From Candidatus Falkowiibacteriota bacterium (lineage in GTDB: Archaea; Iainarchaeota; Iainarchaeia; Iainarchaeales; GCA-2688035): a stretch of 23,472 nucleotides of DNA. A program made the position numbers and the translations under genes. Position 1 is the stretch's first letter; each line of letters starts with the position of its first letter. The notes beneath the pieces are model-generated. The model had not been told where the DNA came from. It did not search any database and saw nothing but the letters and a program-made list of their open reading frames with translations. The DNA lies in NCBI GenBank assembly GCA_017610485.1, contig JAFCBY010000012.1, positions 1-23,472 of the forward strand, written 5' to 3'. Positions 9,701-16,889 of this stretch are shown piece by piece.

Positions 9701-12700
9701 GTTGCTGGTTGCCGAAATGTTTGAAGCATACCTTCCGTCCGACTTTCCAAACAGCTCTTTTGCAAACGCCTCTGCCAGCTCTTTAAACTCTGAGTTGGCG
9801 TTTACCAGGCCTGGCCAGGCATGCCTGTTCTCAAATCTTGTAAAGCCCTCGTCAACCGGCAGGAAGTTTGAAACGTTTTGAACCTGGTGCCGGCATTCGT
9901 CGGTTGTTGCCCTCGGGGTCTCAATGTTCAGGATTATCATAAAATTTTTCTTGCCATCAAGCCTTATTTGGCCTGTGTCGTCCGCCATTGCCGCCCCGTC
10001 AATCGTAACATAATACTTTCCACATCCCTTGAAGCTGCCCCCAAGGTAAACGTTTCCAAGTGAGAAGCCTACGTTCCCAATGTTTTCCACCTTTTTGGTG
10101 CCGGGAATTACATCGTATTCGCTCAGCTCAGATGTTTTTCGCAGTGCTTCTCCCAGCACCTCCATTGTCATGAAGTCAAGTTGCATGTATACCGGGAACC
10201 TGTCGGTCAAAATGCCCATTTGGTCAAAGCTGCAGTATCCCTTTTCCGTGCATTTGCCAAATTTTTCCTTCCTGTTGTTTGCTCCCGTTATTTTGTCTTT
10301 GGCCATTTTGGCTGCTGTCTCTGCCTTTTTTGCCAGGTATTCTGCAAGCTGCTTTGCATCACAGTATCCCTGGCTGCAGTCGTCCGAGAGAAGCGGAAAT
10401 GCCATTACCTGCGGTGCTTCGCCTTCCTTGCAGTTCTTTAGTTCAACTTTGGCGGTTGCCTTTCCGTCTGTTGTGGCTGCTTCCACCCCAAGCTTTAGCG
10501 TTACCCTTATTTCGTTTGATTCAATTTCCTGGTTTTGCCTTGTCAACAGGCCGATAACCTTTATGGCTGCAACCCGCCTGGTTTCCGCGCCCTTTATCAG
10601 GATGAGCTTGAATTCCTGGCTCTGCCCCGCATTTAGGACAACGTTTGGCGGGCTTGCCACAAAGGTATTCCCGCTCACTGTCTTTGGCTTTATGGCCCCT
10701 GTCAGCCTTACTGGCTCGGCACACTCGTTCTTAACGCTTATTTTCCTTTCAAGCGTTCCCTGTGAAACGTCGCTGCTGCTGAATGTCATTTCGTCGACTG
10801 CCTCTGCCTTTAGGCATTTTGTGCCGGAGTAGTTGACGCTGACGGCTGCTCTGCCAAGCTGCCTTTGCCTTCCCCCGACAGTCCCAAAGAATTCTATCCA
10901 TCCCTGGCCTGGCTTTTGCAGGGCGTCTGTCTTGCTTGTTTGGGCGTAGACATACCTTTGCGGTGTCAGAGGCGAATTTGGGTTGAGGTTTACTCCCTGG
11001 ATCTCGTATGGCTTGAAGCCTGCCTGGATTCCCTGCATGTATGCTTCCGGCCTGAGGGCAATTCTCATCCCTGTTACCGGAATTGGCCCGTTGTTCATTA
11101 CCTGGAATGGTACCTGGGCATATGCCTGCTCGTCTGCCGCGTTCCTCACCATCCAGAGGGCAACGCTTGGGGGGTAGGACAGGTTGAACTGGGGGTTGTC
11201 GATGACAACTGTAAGCGGAATTGTTTTTGAAAGCTGGTCTGACTCAAGCTTTACCCTGAAGTCGCGCCTGATGTACATTCCCCCCATTCTTTCAACCATG
11301 TTGGATGCAGATATCTTAATTTTTTCAACACCGTCCTTCTCTATCCTGAAGGTGGGCACTGTAACCGTGATGTTTGGGTCTGTTTGGATGGCCTCGGCTT
11401 TTGCTGTCAGGGTTAGGGCCTGCCCGCATTCGTTTGTTACCTCAATTTCTTCCATGGCTGTGCTGCCTGCCCTTCCAAGAAGCCTTATTTGCAGCTGCTC
11501 CTTTTCGAATTTGAGGCAGTCTTCGTCCAAGGCCTTGTTGTAGTTTATTTTCAGCCTTATGTCTGTCTTGGTTGGGCTTCTTCCGTTGAGGTTTCCTTTG
11601 AGGATCAGGTCTGCTTCGCCTGTTATGTTTTCTTCGCTTTCGTCGTTAACGTTTACTATTACTCTTATGGTGCCTGTCGGGTCCTGTCCCTCAGCAATGC
11701 TTTCCGGCAGGGTCAGGCTTACTGCAAACTCTTTTGGGAAGTCTGAATCTTTTTTGAGCTCGTATGAGATGCCTGAGAATGCCTTGCCCATTCCACTCAG
11801 GCTGAAGGTGTGCGTTTTTTCCCTTGTGGCTTTTGGTATGTCAATTGTGATGAAATTGTTTGTGCTCAGCAGGTTTTGGGCCACGACCGAGAATTCGTGC
11901 TCGAGGCTTTTGTAGCCTGTTACGTGAATGTTTGCGGTGTAGAAGCCTGCTTCCAAGTCCTTGAAGTAGTATTCGCCGTTTAAACCCCTTCTTGTGCTGC
12001 CTCTTCCTGCCAGGGTTTTCACAATCTTTCCTTCACTGTCTTTTATTTGCACTGTTGCCTCTTGGAGTTCGGTTCCGTCTTCTCCGTCCAAAACGGTTAT
12101 GGTGAAGGGTTCGCCTAGCTCTATTTCCCTTGGCTTGATGGTTACTTGCAGTTCCTTGTTTCTTTGGACCTCGAAGGAAAACTCCTCGTTTATGACTGAG
12201 TCTGAGGCTGCCTGCATTTTTATTTCGGCTTTGCCTTCGGCTGTTGCCCTGAAGTAAACCCTTACCTTTCTGCTTCTGTCAGGGCTGACCCCCAAACCTG
12301 TCACCGTAAGGGATGTGCTTCCGCTTCCTTGTTCGAATCCAAGCGGGTTTGCGTTTTGCTGTCCTTCCTCGTTTCCCTCCGGCCAGTCCAGGTAGCCCTG
12401 GCCTGATAGGTCAATTTCTTCTGGCTCGCCTGCTTCCTGCTGGTCCACGAACTCGTCCACATCGTATCCTGTAAACTCTATTTTGGGATTAGCTTTGTCT
12501 GTGTCAAGCTTTAGTATTACGTTCAACGGCTTTTTTGAGCTTAGTTCTATTTGCAGTGAGTAGAGGTCCTCGGTTACCGCTGTGAATTCTTGCGTGTCAA
12601 CGTATATTCCGTTTGGCAGGATAAAGTAGTAGTTTCCGCACAAGTCCTGGTCGCAGCTTGCCTCTGTGGAGAACAGCTTTACTGTTGCCTTTTGCGCTTC

Positions 12701-14995
12701 TGCATAAAGTGCGGTCTTTTCCTCTGTGAAATTCTTTTCCCCGAGCTCCAAATCTTCTGGAAACCTGAAAATCTTTCCGCCTACCTCTGACCAGCCTCTG
12801 TAGTGCAGTTCCACGTCCTCTGCGGCTGAGAGCTCCCTTGCCCTCACCTTTACGGTGAATGCCACTGTGTTTTCCGGCTCCTCAAAGTAGAGCTCCAGGA
12901 ATTTGTTTAATTGGCCCGAGGTTCCTGAGTTTTGCCTGTCTGAGGTTTCGCTTCCAGGGCTTGGCAGCGGCTGGAAGCTTATTCCATAGAAGAAGTCTGC
13001 TGTTGCCGCTTCATATCCTGTAATGCCTGCTGTTTGCGAGTCAACAAATGCAATTGAATCAGACCCTATTCTTATGTGGAAGCCGCCTTTTTCCACGCCT
13101 GTTGGAAAGCTTGCCTGGAACCCAAGCCAGTAGTCTTTCCCTGGCACAATGCCCTCTGTTGGCTCTCCCTGCTCGTTGAGCACGCCAGTGAATTCAATCT
13201 CGGGCGCAATCCCTGTTGAGGCATCGCCCAGGTTTAGTTGAATGAGGTCTTTTCCCTCGACGCTCAGCCTTTGGGAGAAGGTTTTCCCATCCAAAGTTTC
13301 AACCCTTACTATCGCGTCCTTGTTTCCCTCTGTGTCAAAGAAGATTCGGCCGTCCTCGGTTGTGTCATCGTACAAGAGCGAACCTGAAACGCTTTCTATG
13401 GAAACTGTGCCTGCCATCGGGTTGCCTTCCTCGTCCAGAATCTGCAATTCCAAAACATTTATTGGCCTTGACAGCTCAATCACGAGCTGGTTGTCCTTGT
13501 TTGCCTCAACCGTCTTTTCCCCAAAGCCAGTTTGCAGGTCTTTTTCTGCATAAACTATTACAACTGTCCCTGTCTTTGCCACAATGCTTGCATAGCCTGT
13601 TAGGTCTGTTTTTATGTTGGGAATTCCAAGGGGAATTTCCTGCCCAACGCTTCTCTCAAAAAATTTCAGGTCTGTGTTGGCCGCGCCTGCCATGTACGAG
13701 TCCATGACGCTTATGCCAAGGTATGAGCTGTTTGTTGCGTCTGCCGGCTCAAGTATTAGGCTAATCTTTTCAGTGCTTGCGACATTGACTTTTTCCCTTG
13801 TTGGCAGGTAGCCTTGCTTGTAGGCTGTGACAAAGAATTCTTCGGGGCTTAGGCCTGTGAATTCTGCCGTTCCGCCAAAGCCTGTTATGTCGTCGCCTTT
13901 GAGGTTGCCGTTGAGGTCGTATAGCTGGACTGCTGCATCGCTCAGCGGGCTTTGCCCAACGAAAGCTGTTATGATTAGCCTGCTTCCTCCCTTTGCAAGG
14001 ATGACTGGCCAGAGTTCCTCGTCCTGTCTCATTGTCCTGGTTTCGCTGAAGTCCAGGCTGTCATAGGTTAGAAACCCTTCCTTTTCCACAATCAGCCTGA
14101 CACTTGTCCCTTTGGAGGCTGAGAACACGCTCTCGCTCTCTTCCAAGGTTCTCTCTTCAATGCTTGTGTCGTTCTGGTTGTCCTTTAGCACAATCTTTGC
14201 TCCGCTTACCGGATTGCCTTCTTCGTCTTCCACGCTTACAATGAGATTTGAATTGCCCTGGAAGCTTGCGCTGTTGCCAACAAGGCTGATTTCCTTGTTT
14301 TCCTGGTCCAAAAAGGTGTAGTTTTCCCTGGAGGTTTCGTAGCCGTCTGCCTCAACTACGATAAGAATTTCTGTGTTGCTTTGGATGCCTGCAAGTTCAA
14401 CCTTGCCATCAGCGTCGCTTGTGCCTGCCCTTGTTGAGCCCTGCCACTCTGCATTGACCCGGCCCCCCCTTATTGGGTCTGATGTTTCCGAGTCAAGCAG
14501 CTGAACACTTGCGTTGATGCCGACCACATCTTTCAGCATTGAGATGCTCACAGGCATGTTCTGCTTTGAGATGGGAATTTTCTGCTCGGCCTTTTTGAAG
14601 CCGTTCTTTTCCGCAATTAAAACAAGCTCTGCTCCTAGTGGAATGTCCTGCAGTGTAATGGTGTCGCCGTCGGATATGGATTTAGGGCTCCTAATCAAAT
14701 TTCCAAAACTGTCCTTAATGGTTAGTGTCACGTTGGAAACCGGCTCGTTGAACTGGTCTGAGAAGCCTATTGTGATTGCCGGGTTGATGCTTCCCCCTAC
14801 AAACAGAAGCCCGTAGAGGAGTGAAAGGATTAGAACGAGAACTGCAACTGTTATTGGAAATGCCGGCAGCCCCTTTTCTTCCAGGAAGTCGTTGTAGGCG
14901 TAAACAGGAACGCCCTTTTGGTCAAGGAAGTCCAGCAAAGAATAGTACTTTTCTTCCATTCCAGTGTAGGCTGATGAAAGCCTTTCCGAAAACAT
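6773..14995 (-). CDS. 2740-residue single-pass surface protein with Ig-like repeats, helical C-terminal region and possible SLT-like end domain
   Basis: Residues 1-46 are cytosolic-like (EEKYYS, LDQKG) and residues 48-68 form a membrane helix. At least six carboxypeptidase-regulatory/PEGA-like beta repeats follow up to about residue 620, for example DEEGNPVSGAKIVL and DEEGNPMAGTVSI, most ending in aromatic-Gly strands such as VEKEGFLTY. A YRGW domain lies near residue 733. Two domains carry cysteine pairs about 30 residues apart (about 1159/1189 and 1393/1424), each closing with NEC. Hydrophobic segments occur near 2085-2160 and 2490-2515, and the region between is Lys/Glu-rich and helical. 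Near 2632-2662, EIIRYFSKQYGVKEELIMAV resembles the start of a lytic-transglycosylase (SLT) fold, followed by GCATKRLRDAV. The ATG at 14995 has AAAGGAG at 15006-15012. Role in adhesion or cell-cell contact is inference; the SLT-like call is weak. Confidence 0.93.
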   Translation of the reverse strand: MFSERLSSAYTGMEEKYYSLLDFLDQKGVPVYAYNDFLEEKGLPAFPITVAVLVLILSLLYGLLFVGGSINPAITIGFSDQFNEPVSNVTLTIKDSFGNLIRSPKSISDGDTITLQDIPLGAELVLIAEKNGFKKAEQKIPISKQNMPVSISMLKDVVGINASVQLLDSETSDPIRGGRVNAEWQGSTRAGTSDADGKVELAGIQSNTEILIVVEADGYETSRENYTFLDQENKEISLVGNSASFQGNSNLIVSVEDEEGNPVSGAKIVLKDNQNDTSIEERTLEESESVFSASKGTSVRLIVEKEGFLTYDSLDFSETRTMRQDEELWPVILAKGGSRLIITAFVGQSPLSDAAVQLYDLNGNLKGDDITGFGGTAEFTGLSPEEFFVTAYKQGYLPTREKVNVASTEKISLILEPADATNSSYLGISVMDSYMAGAANTDLKFFERSVGQEIPLGIPNIKTDLTGYASIVAKTGTVVIVYAEKDLQTGFGEKTVEANKDNQLVIELSRPINVLELQILDEEGNPMAGTVSIESVSGSLLYDDTTEDGRIFFDTEGNKDAIVRVETLDGKTFSQRLSVEGKDLIQLNLGDASTGIAPEIEFTGVLNEQGEPTEGIVPGKDYWLGFQASFPTGVEKGGFHIRIGSDSIAFVDSQTAGITGYEAATADFFYGISFQPLPSPGSETSDRQNSGTSGQLNKFLELYFEEPENTVAFTVKVRARELSAAEDVELHYRGWSEVGGKIFRFPEDLELGEKNFTEEKTALYAEAQKATVKLFSTEASCDQDLCGNYYFILPNGIYVDTQEFTAVTEDLYSLQIELSSKKPLNVILKLDTDKANPKIEFTGYDVDEFVDQQEAGEPEEIDLSGQGYLDWPEGNEEGQQNANPLGFEQGSGSTSLTVTGLGVSPDRSRKVRVYFRATAEGKAEIKMQAASDSVINEEFSFEVQRNKELQVTIKPREIELGEPFTITVLDGEDGTELQEATVQIKDSEGKIVKTLAGRGSTRRGLNGEYYFKDLEAGFYTANIHVTGYKSLEHEFSVVAQNLLSTNNFITIDIPKATREKTHTFSLSGMGKAFSGISYELKKDSDFPKEFAVSLTLPESIAEGQDPTGTIRVIVNVNDESEENITGEADLILKGNLNGRSPTKTDIRLKINYNKALDEDCLKFEKEQLQIRLLGRAGSTAMEEIEVTNECGQALTLTAKAEAIQTDPNITVTVPTFRIEKDGVEKIKISASNMVERMGGMYIRRDFRVKLESDQLSKTIPLTVVIDNPQFNLSYPPSVALWMVRNAADEQAYAQVPFQVMNNGPIPVTGMRIALRPEAYMQGIQAGFKPYEIQGVNLNPNSPLTPQRYVYAQTSKTDALQKPGQGWIEFFGTVGGRQRQLGRAAVSVNYSGTKCLKAEAVDEMTFSSSDVSQGTLERKISVKNECAEPVRLTGAIKPKTVSGNTFVASPPNVVLNAGQSQEFKLILIKGAETRRVAAIKVIGLLTRQNQEIESNEIRVTLKLGVEAATTDGKATAKVELKNCKEGEAPQVMAFPLLSDDCSQGYCDAKQLAEYLAKKAETAAKMAKDKITGANNRKEKFGKCTEKGYCSFDQMGILTDRFPVYMQLDFMTMEVLGEALRKTSELSEYDVIPGTKKVENIGNVGFSLGNVYLGGSFKGCGKYYVTIDGAAMADDTGQIRLDGKKNFMIILNIETPRATTDECRHQVQNVSNFLPVDEGFTRFENRHAWPGLVNANSEFKELAEAFAKELFGKSDGRYASNISATSNKLEIVKGGLDPGDLLKISIKKEKEGSNPDKPKTMQAHIPSHYSKNNTELTGAIAKAFATFKANYMEDACWGSDEEGEYIVMRGYTDIDKLYGKLAISGKDKSIRINNSEQCIDLNVTSKVAESVTFDLSLKQVGDTTTGMKKIRIITKGNAKEFVELIPMPQKNSAKGARELHLKKVKTPGVEQFKAEFMLCVEGDERFPIAAQNIESVKVTVHGSAGTATRKASHEVKVEACGIHPKELAKKIVERQENMKNGSEETYYALLGWKGTPEPPNSLNFSKFARMLALQAEIDKQGPSGFGTPITGLSSREEKMQKYRWGGIGAYFGACAVPAFFTPWASVLFDCALPAGWALADTGATSKEIKNQIINWTKTALGPVGNVALTPIINGIGRLFGGDGEFKFSVGQEPEEYVGEDIAEQDFGELLEGGLYFVPTKSVLDGLSAAGTKVSLSSARNLVYGRVGGLNLWDSFAKEFVDNKVKGLPANLSKELKNELAKNAREAAEDALFNKSLNPLTGRMHYAGLQSHVRGKPPALDKSFNESSKKFDDILADVLTRGSMPVDLADIAKAKAKNARSIFNTRVISDDLATRLQNESLESLAGGTAKSKEKIASQIYNSLERNNREVMEELIDQMGRGTDVSKIMENMTTKARTEYLAKLKGSVDNIVDTSLTHFSSNNSDDIYKAIHNTVNPKILAKLKGDYADDMAKLVKGQVKKPRALSRLGRFFKGMGLGALSGIATNAIGLVAHSFYWKEVGLNPVKSEAELMASELIEVLDEKGNVIGVKEVLTDIKLLKHHSYKIVVSKSLDGKFLVKMTPIKTDAQFNKMAEAIKKKPESNWSLDCTSYASEEVDLLLGRLNPKYIAGTVESEHATAYHKNEEIIRYFSKQYGVKEELIMAVLIEQPEKVKECGIGEEWYNDNLDESERNRIVGCATKRLRDAVDKKQPLSSFSNAENKGAYVKKIQKIQGDWAKFRVSEAS

Positions 14996-15005
14996 TTTGG
15001 TTTCG

Positions 15006-15060
15006 CTCCTTTGCCCTAATTAATATCCCCATTTAACTACTATATTAATCTTTATATAAA
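15006..15060 (-). promoter_or_regulatory. Promoter and ribosome binding site of the 2740-residue protein gene
   Basis: On the minus strand a TATA box TTTATATAAA lies at 15051-15060. It predicts a transcription start near 15029 and a leader of about 34 bases. The ribosome binding site AAAGGAG at 15006-15012 is 10 bases from the ATG at 14995 and supports that start. This promoter is divergent from the prepilin promoter about 100 bases away. Between the two, 15061-15160 shows only AT-rich sequence with no further element I can support. Confidence 0.65.
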
Positions 15061-15162
15061 ACCAATTATTAGTGCAGGAAAAGAAAGGGGCAAAGTGGTA
15101 TATTAAGGTAATTATTCTAGCCTCTTTTGGGCAAGCGGCAATCTTTCTGCCTTTTCTAAAAA

Positions 15163-15173
15163 GTATATATATT
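15163..15173 (+). promoter_or_regulatory. TATA box of the class III prepilin gene
   Basis: The run GTATATATATT is preceded by AAAA, a TFB-recognition-like A-rich stretch. Its centre at about 15168 predicts transcription from about 15194, only some 8 bases before the ATG at 15202. The mRNA would be leaderless or nearly so, matching the absence of a ribosome binding site. Confidence 0.65.
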
Positions 15174-15201
15174 ACTTTTGACTAAAGTTGTATTGGTTTT
15201 C

Positions 15202-15675
15202 ATGTTTGAAGAAGGGCAGTCTTCCCTGGATTATCTCATGACTTACGGCATGGCCCTGGTCCTGATTGCGGTGGTTGTAGGGGTTTTAATTTTCATCTTC
15301 AGCAGCCCTGCTTCCTCAGTGGTCTTCTCTTCGTCTGACCCTGCCAAGATTTTGATGAAGGCAGGCGCTGTCTCAGGAACTGCTGCAGACATCAGGCTTC
15401 AGAATGCCACAGGCGGAAACATCGAGGTCACAAGCGCTTCGATGGCAGGCGGCTATTCCACCGCAAGCTGCAACCTGAACGGCGCGGCCTTTCCGTCGGG
15501 TCAGCCAGGAACCAGTGTTGGCGCAGGCGGCAACATCTACATTGAGTGCGATTCGGTTTTGGATTCAGGCAAGGGCAGGATTTCCATTGATTACAGGGAC
15601 TATGCCGGCCTGACAAGAACGGTTGAGGTAACCGGTTCGGAGGCAGGCTCCTCCGGAATGTTTGGCCTTGGTTAA
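15202..15675 (+). CDS. Archaeal type IV pilin with class III signal peptide
   Basis: The product has 157 residues from the ATG at 15202. A TTG at 15178 would add eight residues but lies upstream of the predicted transcription start. The N-terminus MFEEGQSSLDYLMTYG matches the archaeal class III prepilin signature (Gly then Gln-x-Ser-x-acidic-aromatic), with cleavage expected after the Gly before Gln. The motif is followed at once by a hydrophobic helix (about residues 11-35) that would form the filament core. The rest is Gly/Ala/Ser-rich, predicted beta, with two cysteines (in ASCNLNG and YIECDS) that may pair. It ends in GSSGMFGLG with no C-terminal anchor. Known family behaviour is processing by a FlaK/EppA-type peptidase and assembly by a GspE/TadC-type motor, and both motor parts are encoded at 16890-21455. 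It is convergent with the archaeosortase, 16 bases apart. Confidence 0.88.
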   Translation: MFEEGQSSLDYLMTYGMALVLIAVVVGVLIFIFSSPASSVVFSSSDPAKILMKAGAVSGTAADIRLQNATGGNIEVTSASMAGGYSTASCNLNGAAFPSGQPGTSVGAGGNIYIECDSVLDSGKGRISIDYRDYAGLTRTVEVTGSEAGSSGMFGLG

Positions 15676-15691
15676 AGTCAATGCTATAATT

Positions 15692-16297
15692 CTACTTCTT
15701 CCCATCTATTTCCTTTGAGGCCGCCCAGTAGAACCAAGCCAGGTAAATGCCTGCAATTGAGACAAAGAGGAAAAGCCTGAACAGGATGTTGTGGGTTAAC
15801 TCTATTAGGGCCAGGTCACCTGTTCCGACAATGATTAAAGCAGTAATTACAATTCTCAAAAAGTTCAGTAGCACTGTGAGGACGCCTCCAACGGCTGCGC
15901 CAGTGAGCCTTCTCCTTAAACTGATTCCGGCAGAGGCCAGAATCGTGCCCACGATTATCAAGAACTCCATCAGACCAGTGCAGAGCTCGCTTATCTCAAT
16001 TGCAACGCCTGACTCCAGCTCGATCAACGCTACCTCTGCAAAGGAAACGCTGCCTGTCTGCCCAAGCATTTGGAGAATTTCCAATGAGCTGTTGGCAACC
16101 GAAAGCTCTATTGCCTCAATGCCAATCAGGCCCTTTGCCACAAAGGACAGTACAAGGTAGACCACTACAAAGAGGAGCAGGAACCTGCCTGTCTTCTGTG
16201 CATCATCCTTGGTAAAAGAGAAGCCAATTCCGCCTTTCTTGTTGGCTTTCTTACCTCCAAAGGATAACCCGATTTCCTTCCTTTTCCCTTTTGCCAT
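15692..16297 (-). CDS. Archaeosortase/exosortase family membrane transpeptidase
   Basis: The product has 201 residues from the ATG at 16297. The frame extends to 16420 but would then overlap the leaderless gene at 16385. A basic N-terminus of about 37 residues is followed by several membrane helices (about 38-55, 108-125, 133-160 and 168-191). The three residues expected for the family are visible: Cys106 in ELCTGLMEF, Arg148 in LLNFLRIV and His169 in ELTHNILF. Archaeosortases are thought to cut C-terminal sorting tails (motif, helix, basic end) and join the protein to a lipid in the outer leaflet of the membrane. No complete protein in this window ends in such a tail, so its substrate lies elsewhere, perhaps including the truncated giant protein. 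The charged N-terminus repeats an IGxSF element twice (IGLSFGG, IGFSFTK). Confidence 0.85.
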   Translation of the reverse strand: MAKGKRKEIGLSFGGKKANKKGGIGFSFTKDDAQKTGRFLLLFVVVYLVLSFVAKGLIGIEAIELSVANSSLEILQMLGQTGSVSFAEVALIELESGVAIEISELCTGLMEFLIIVGTILASAGISLRRRLTGAAVGGVLTVLLNFLRIVITALIIVGTGDLALIELTHNILFRLFLFVSIAGIYLAWFYWAASKEIDGKK

Positions 16298-16351
16298 TCG
16301 AAACAAATTAATGCGTTTCTCATTATTAACCTTTTTTTTGGGCAAAGGGCG

Positions 16352-16361
16352 GATTAAAATA
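16352..16361 (+). promoter_or_regulatory. TATA box of the small basic protein gene
   Basis: GATTAAAATA lies with its centre about 26-28 bases before the ATG at 16385, so the transcript should be leaderless. This supports both the reality and the start of that gene. It lies in the 87-base gap between this gene and the divergent archaeosortase, whose own promoter is not clear (AT-rich TTAATAAT on the minus strand near 16323-16330 at best). Confidence 0.6.
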
Positions 16362-16384
16362 CCTGAAAACCCAATATTTTTTTT

Positions 16385-16726
16385 ATGGTGCCTACAAACA
16401 GACCAGGGCACTTTGGCCACCCAAAGACAGAATCGCGAAAATTTTCGGCTGCGAGCAAAGAAGCCACGCGCAAAAAAATTGCGGCGGGTGTCACTGAACG
16501 GGAGCGAGTGGCTGTTGGGGAGATTCTTTCTGTCTACAAACCTGGCTGGACTTGCCTTGAGGAGAGGTATAGGAACAGCTTGGCTGGCATAGCCAGCGGG
16601 TTGACCAGACAGGGTCTTGTATCAGGCTTTTCGGATACGAAGGTTACAGGCCTATTGAAAAGGCTTGCTCTTCAAAGAAAAATAACGCTGCCTAAGAAGG
16701 TAGCGAAGAAAAAGAAAGCCAAGTAA
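16385..16726 (+). CDS. Small basic protein of unknown function (113 residues)
   Basis: I do not recognise the family. The product is strongly basic: an Arg/Lys-rich N-terminal third (SRKFSAASKEATRKKIAAG) and a lysine tail (KKVAKKKKAK), with a middle section EILSVYKPGWTCLEERYRNSLAG and GLLKRLALQRKI that could be helical. There is no signal peptide or membrane segment, so it is probably cytosolic and may bind nucleic acid; a winged-helix-like fold is possible but unproven. A TATA box at 16352-16361 predicts a leaderless start exactly at its ATG. It lies between the divergent archaeosortase and the secretion ATPase, 163 bases before the ATPase start, and the ATPase has its own promoter. A ribosomal-protein-like role such as S25e was considered but the motifs do not match. 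Confidence 0.7.
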   Translation: MVPTNRPGHFGHPKTESRKFSAASKEATRKKIAAGVTERERVAVGEILSVYKPGWTCLEERYRNSLAGIASGLTRQGLVSGFSDTKVTGLLKRLALQRKITLPKKVAKKKKAK

Positions 16727-16754
16727 ATTTACCCTATTTCTCTTCCACCTTCAA

Positions 16755-16889
16755 CCTTAAATATAAGTTTAATTCTTTTATAGATGCAACCCTTTTGTGG
16801 CATATAGGGTTTAATCTATTGCCACAAATTTTGGGGTTTTGCAAACTTTTTTTCCGGAAGGAAAAAAAGTTTCTGGGAGCGTGCTTAGA
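16755..16889 (+). promoter_or_regulatory. Promoter and structured 5' leader of the secretion ATPase operon
   Basis: A TATA box CCTTAAATATA (16755-16765) predicts transcription from about 16786, leaving a leader of about 104 bases, much longer than its leaderless neighbours. Two perfect hairpins fill it. The first is TTTGTGGCA/TGCCACAAA (16794-16802/16820-16828), with an inner ATAG/CTAT extension. The second is a 13-bp stem of AAAC, seven T and CC with its complement (16843-16855/16860-16872) and a GGAA loop. The second hairpin ends three bases before GGGAG (16875-16879), a possible ribosome binding site for the ATG at 16890. The arrangement would suit control of translation, but no known riboswitch is recognised. 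Confidence 0.6.
16794..16872 (+). repeat. Diverged single copy of the three-hairpin element
   Basis: Compared with the minus-strand units at 6601-6720, this stretch keeps the same order. First is a hairpin with GCC/GGC-type arms. Next is TTGG..TTTT.CAA (16832-16844; compare TTGGATTTTCCCAA). Last is a T-run/A-run hairpin with a CGGAAG apex (CTTTTTTTCCGGAAGG against CTTTTTGCGGAAGC). Similarity is clearest over about 45 bases. Homology is likely but not certain, because T-run hairpins can arise independently. Confidence 0.5.

Noticed and set aside
14463..14469. Seven-C run in the 2740-residue gene (and seven-G run at 22603-22609) as phase-variation sites
   Set aside because: Single short runs; the frame is intact at the first and the second is intergenic. 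No support beyond length.
15178..15201. TTG start of the class III prepilin at 15178
   Set aside because: It lies upstream of the transcription start predicted by the TATA box, and ATG at 15202 gives the usual short leader.
16298..16420. Upstream extension of the archaeosortase to 16420
   Set aside because: It would add 41 residues overlapping the leaderless gene at 16385. The ATG at 16297 gives a normal basic N-terminus before the first helix.
16385..16726. Ribosomal protein S25e-like identity for the small basic protein
   Set aside because: Size and charge fit, but none of the characteristic motifs could be recognised.
16839..16889. TTG start of the secretion ATPase at 16839
   Set aside because: The added 17 codons are made of the perfect leader hairpin. 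The ATG at 16890 follows a possible GGGAG site.
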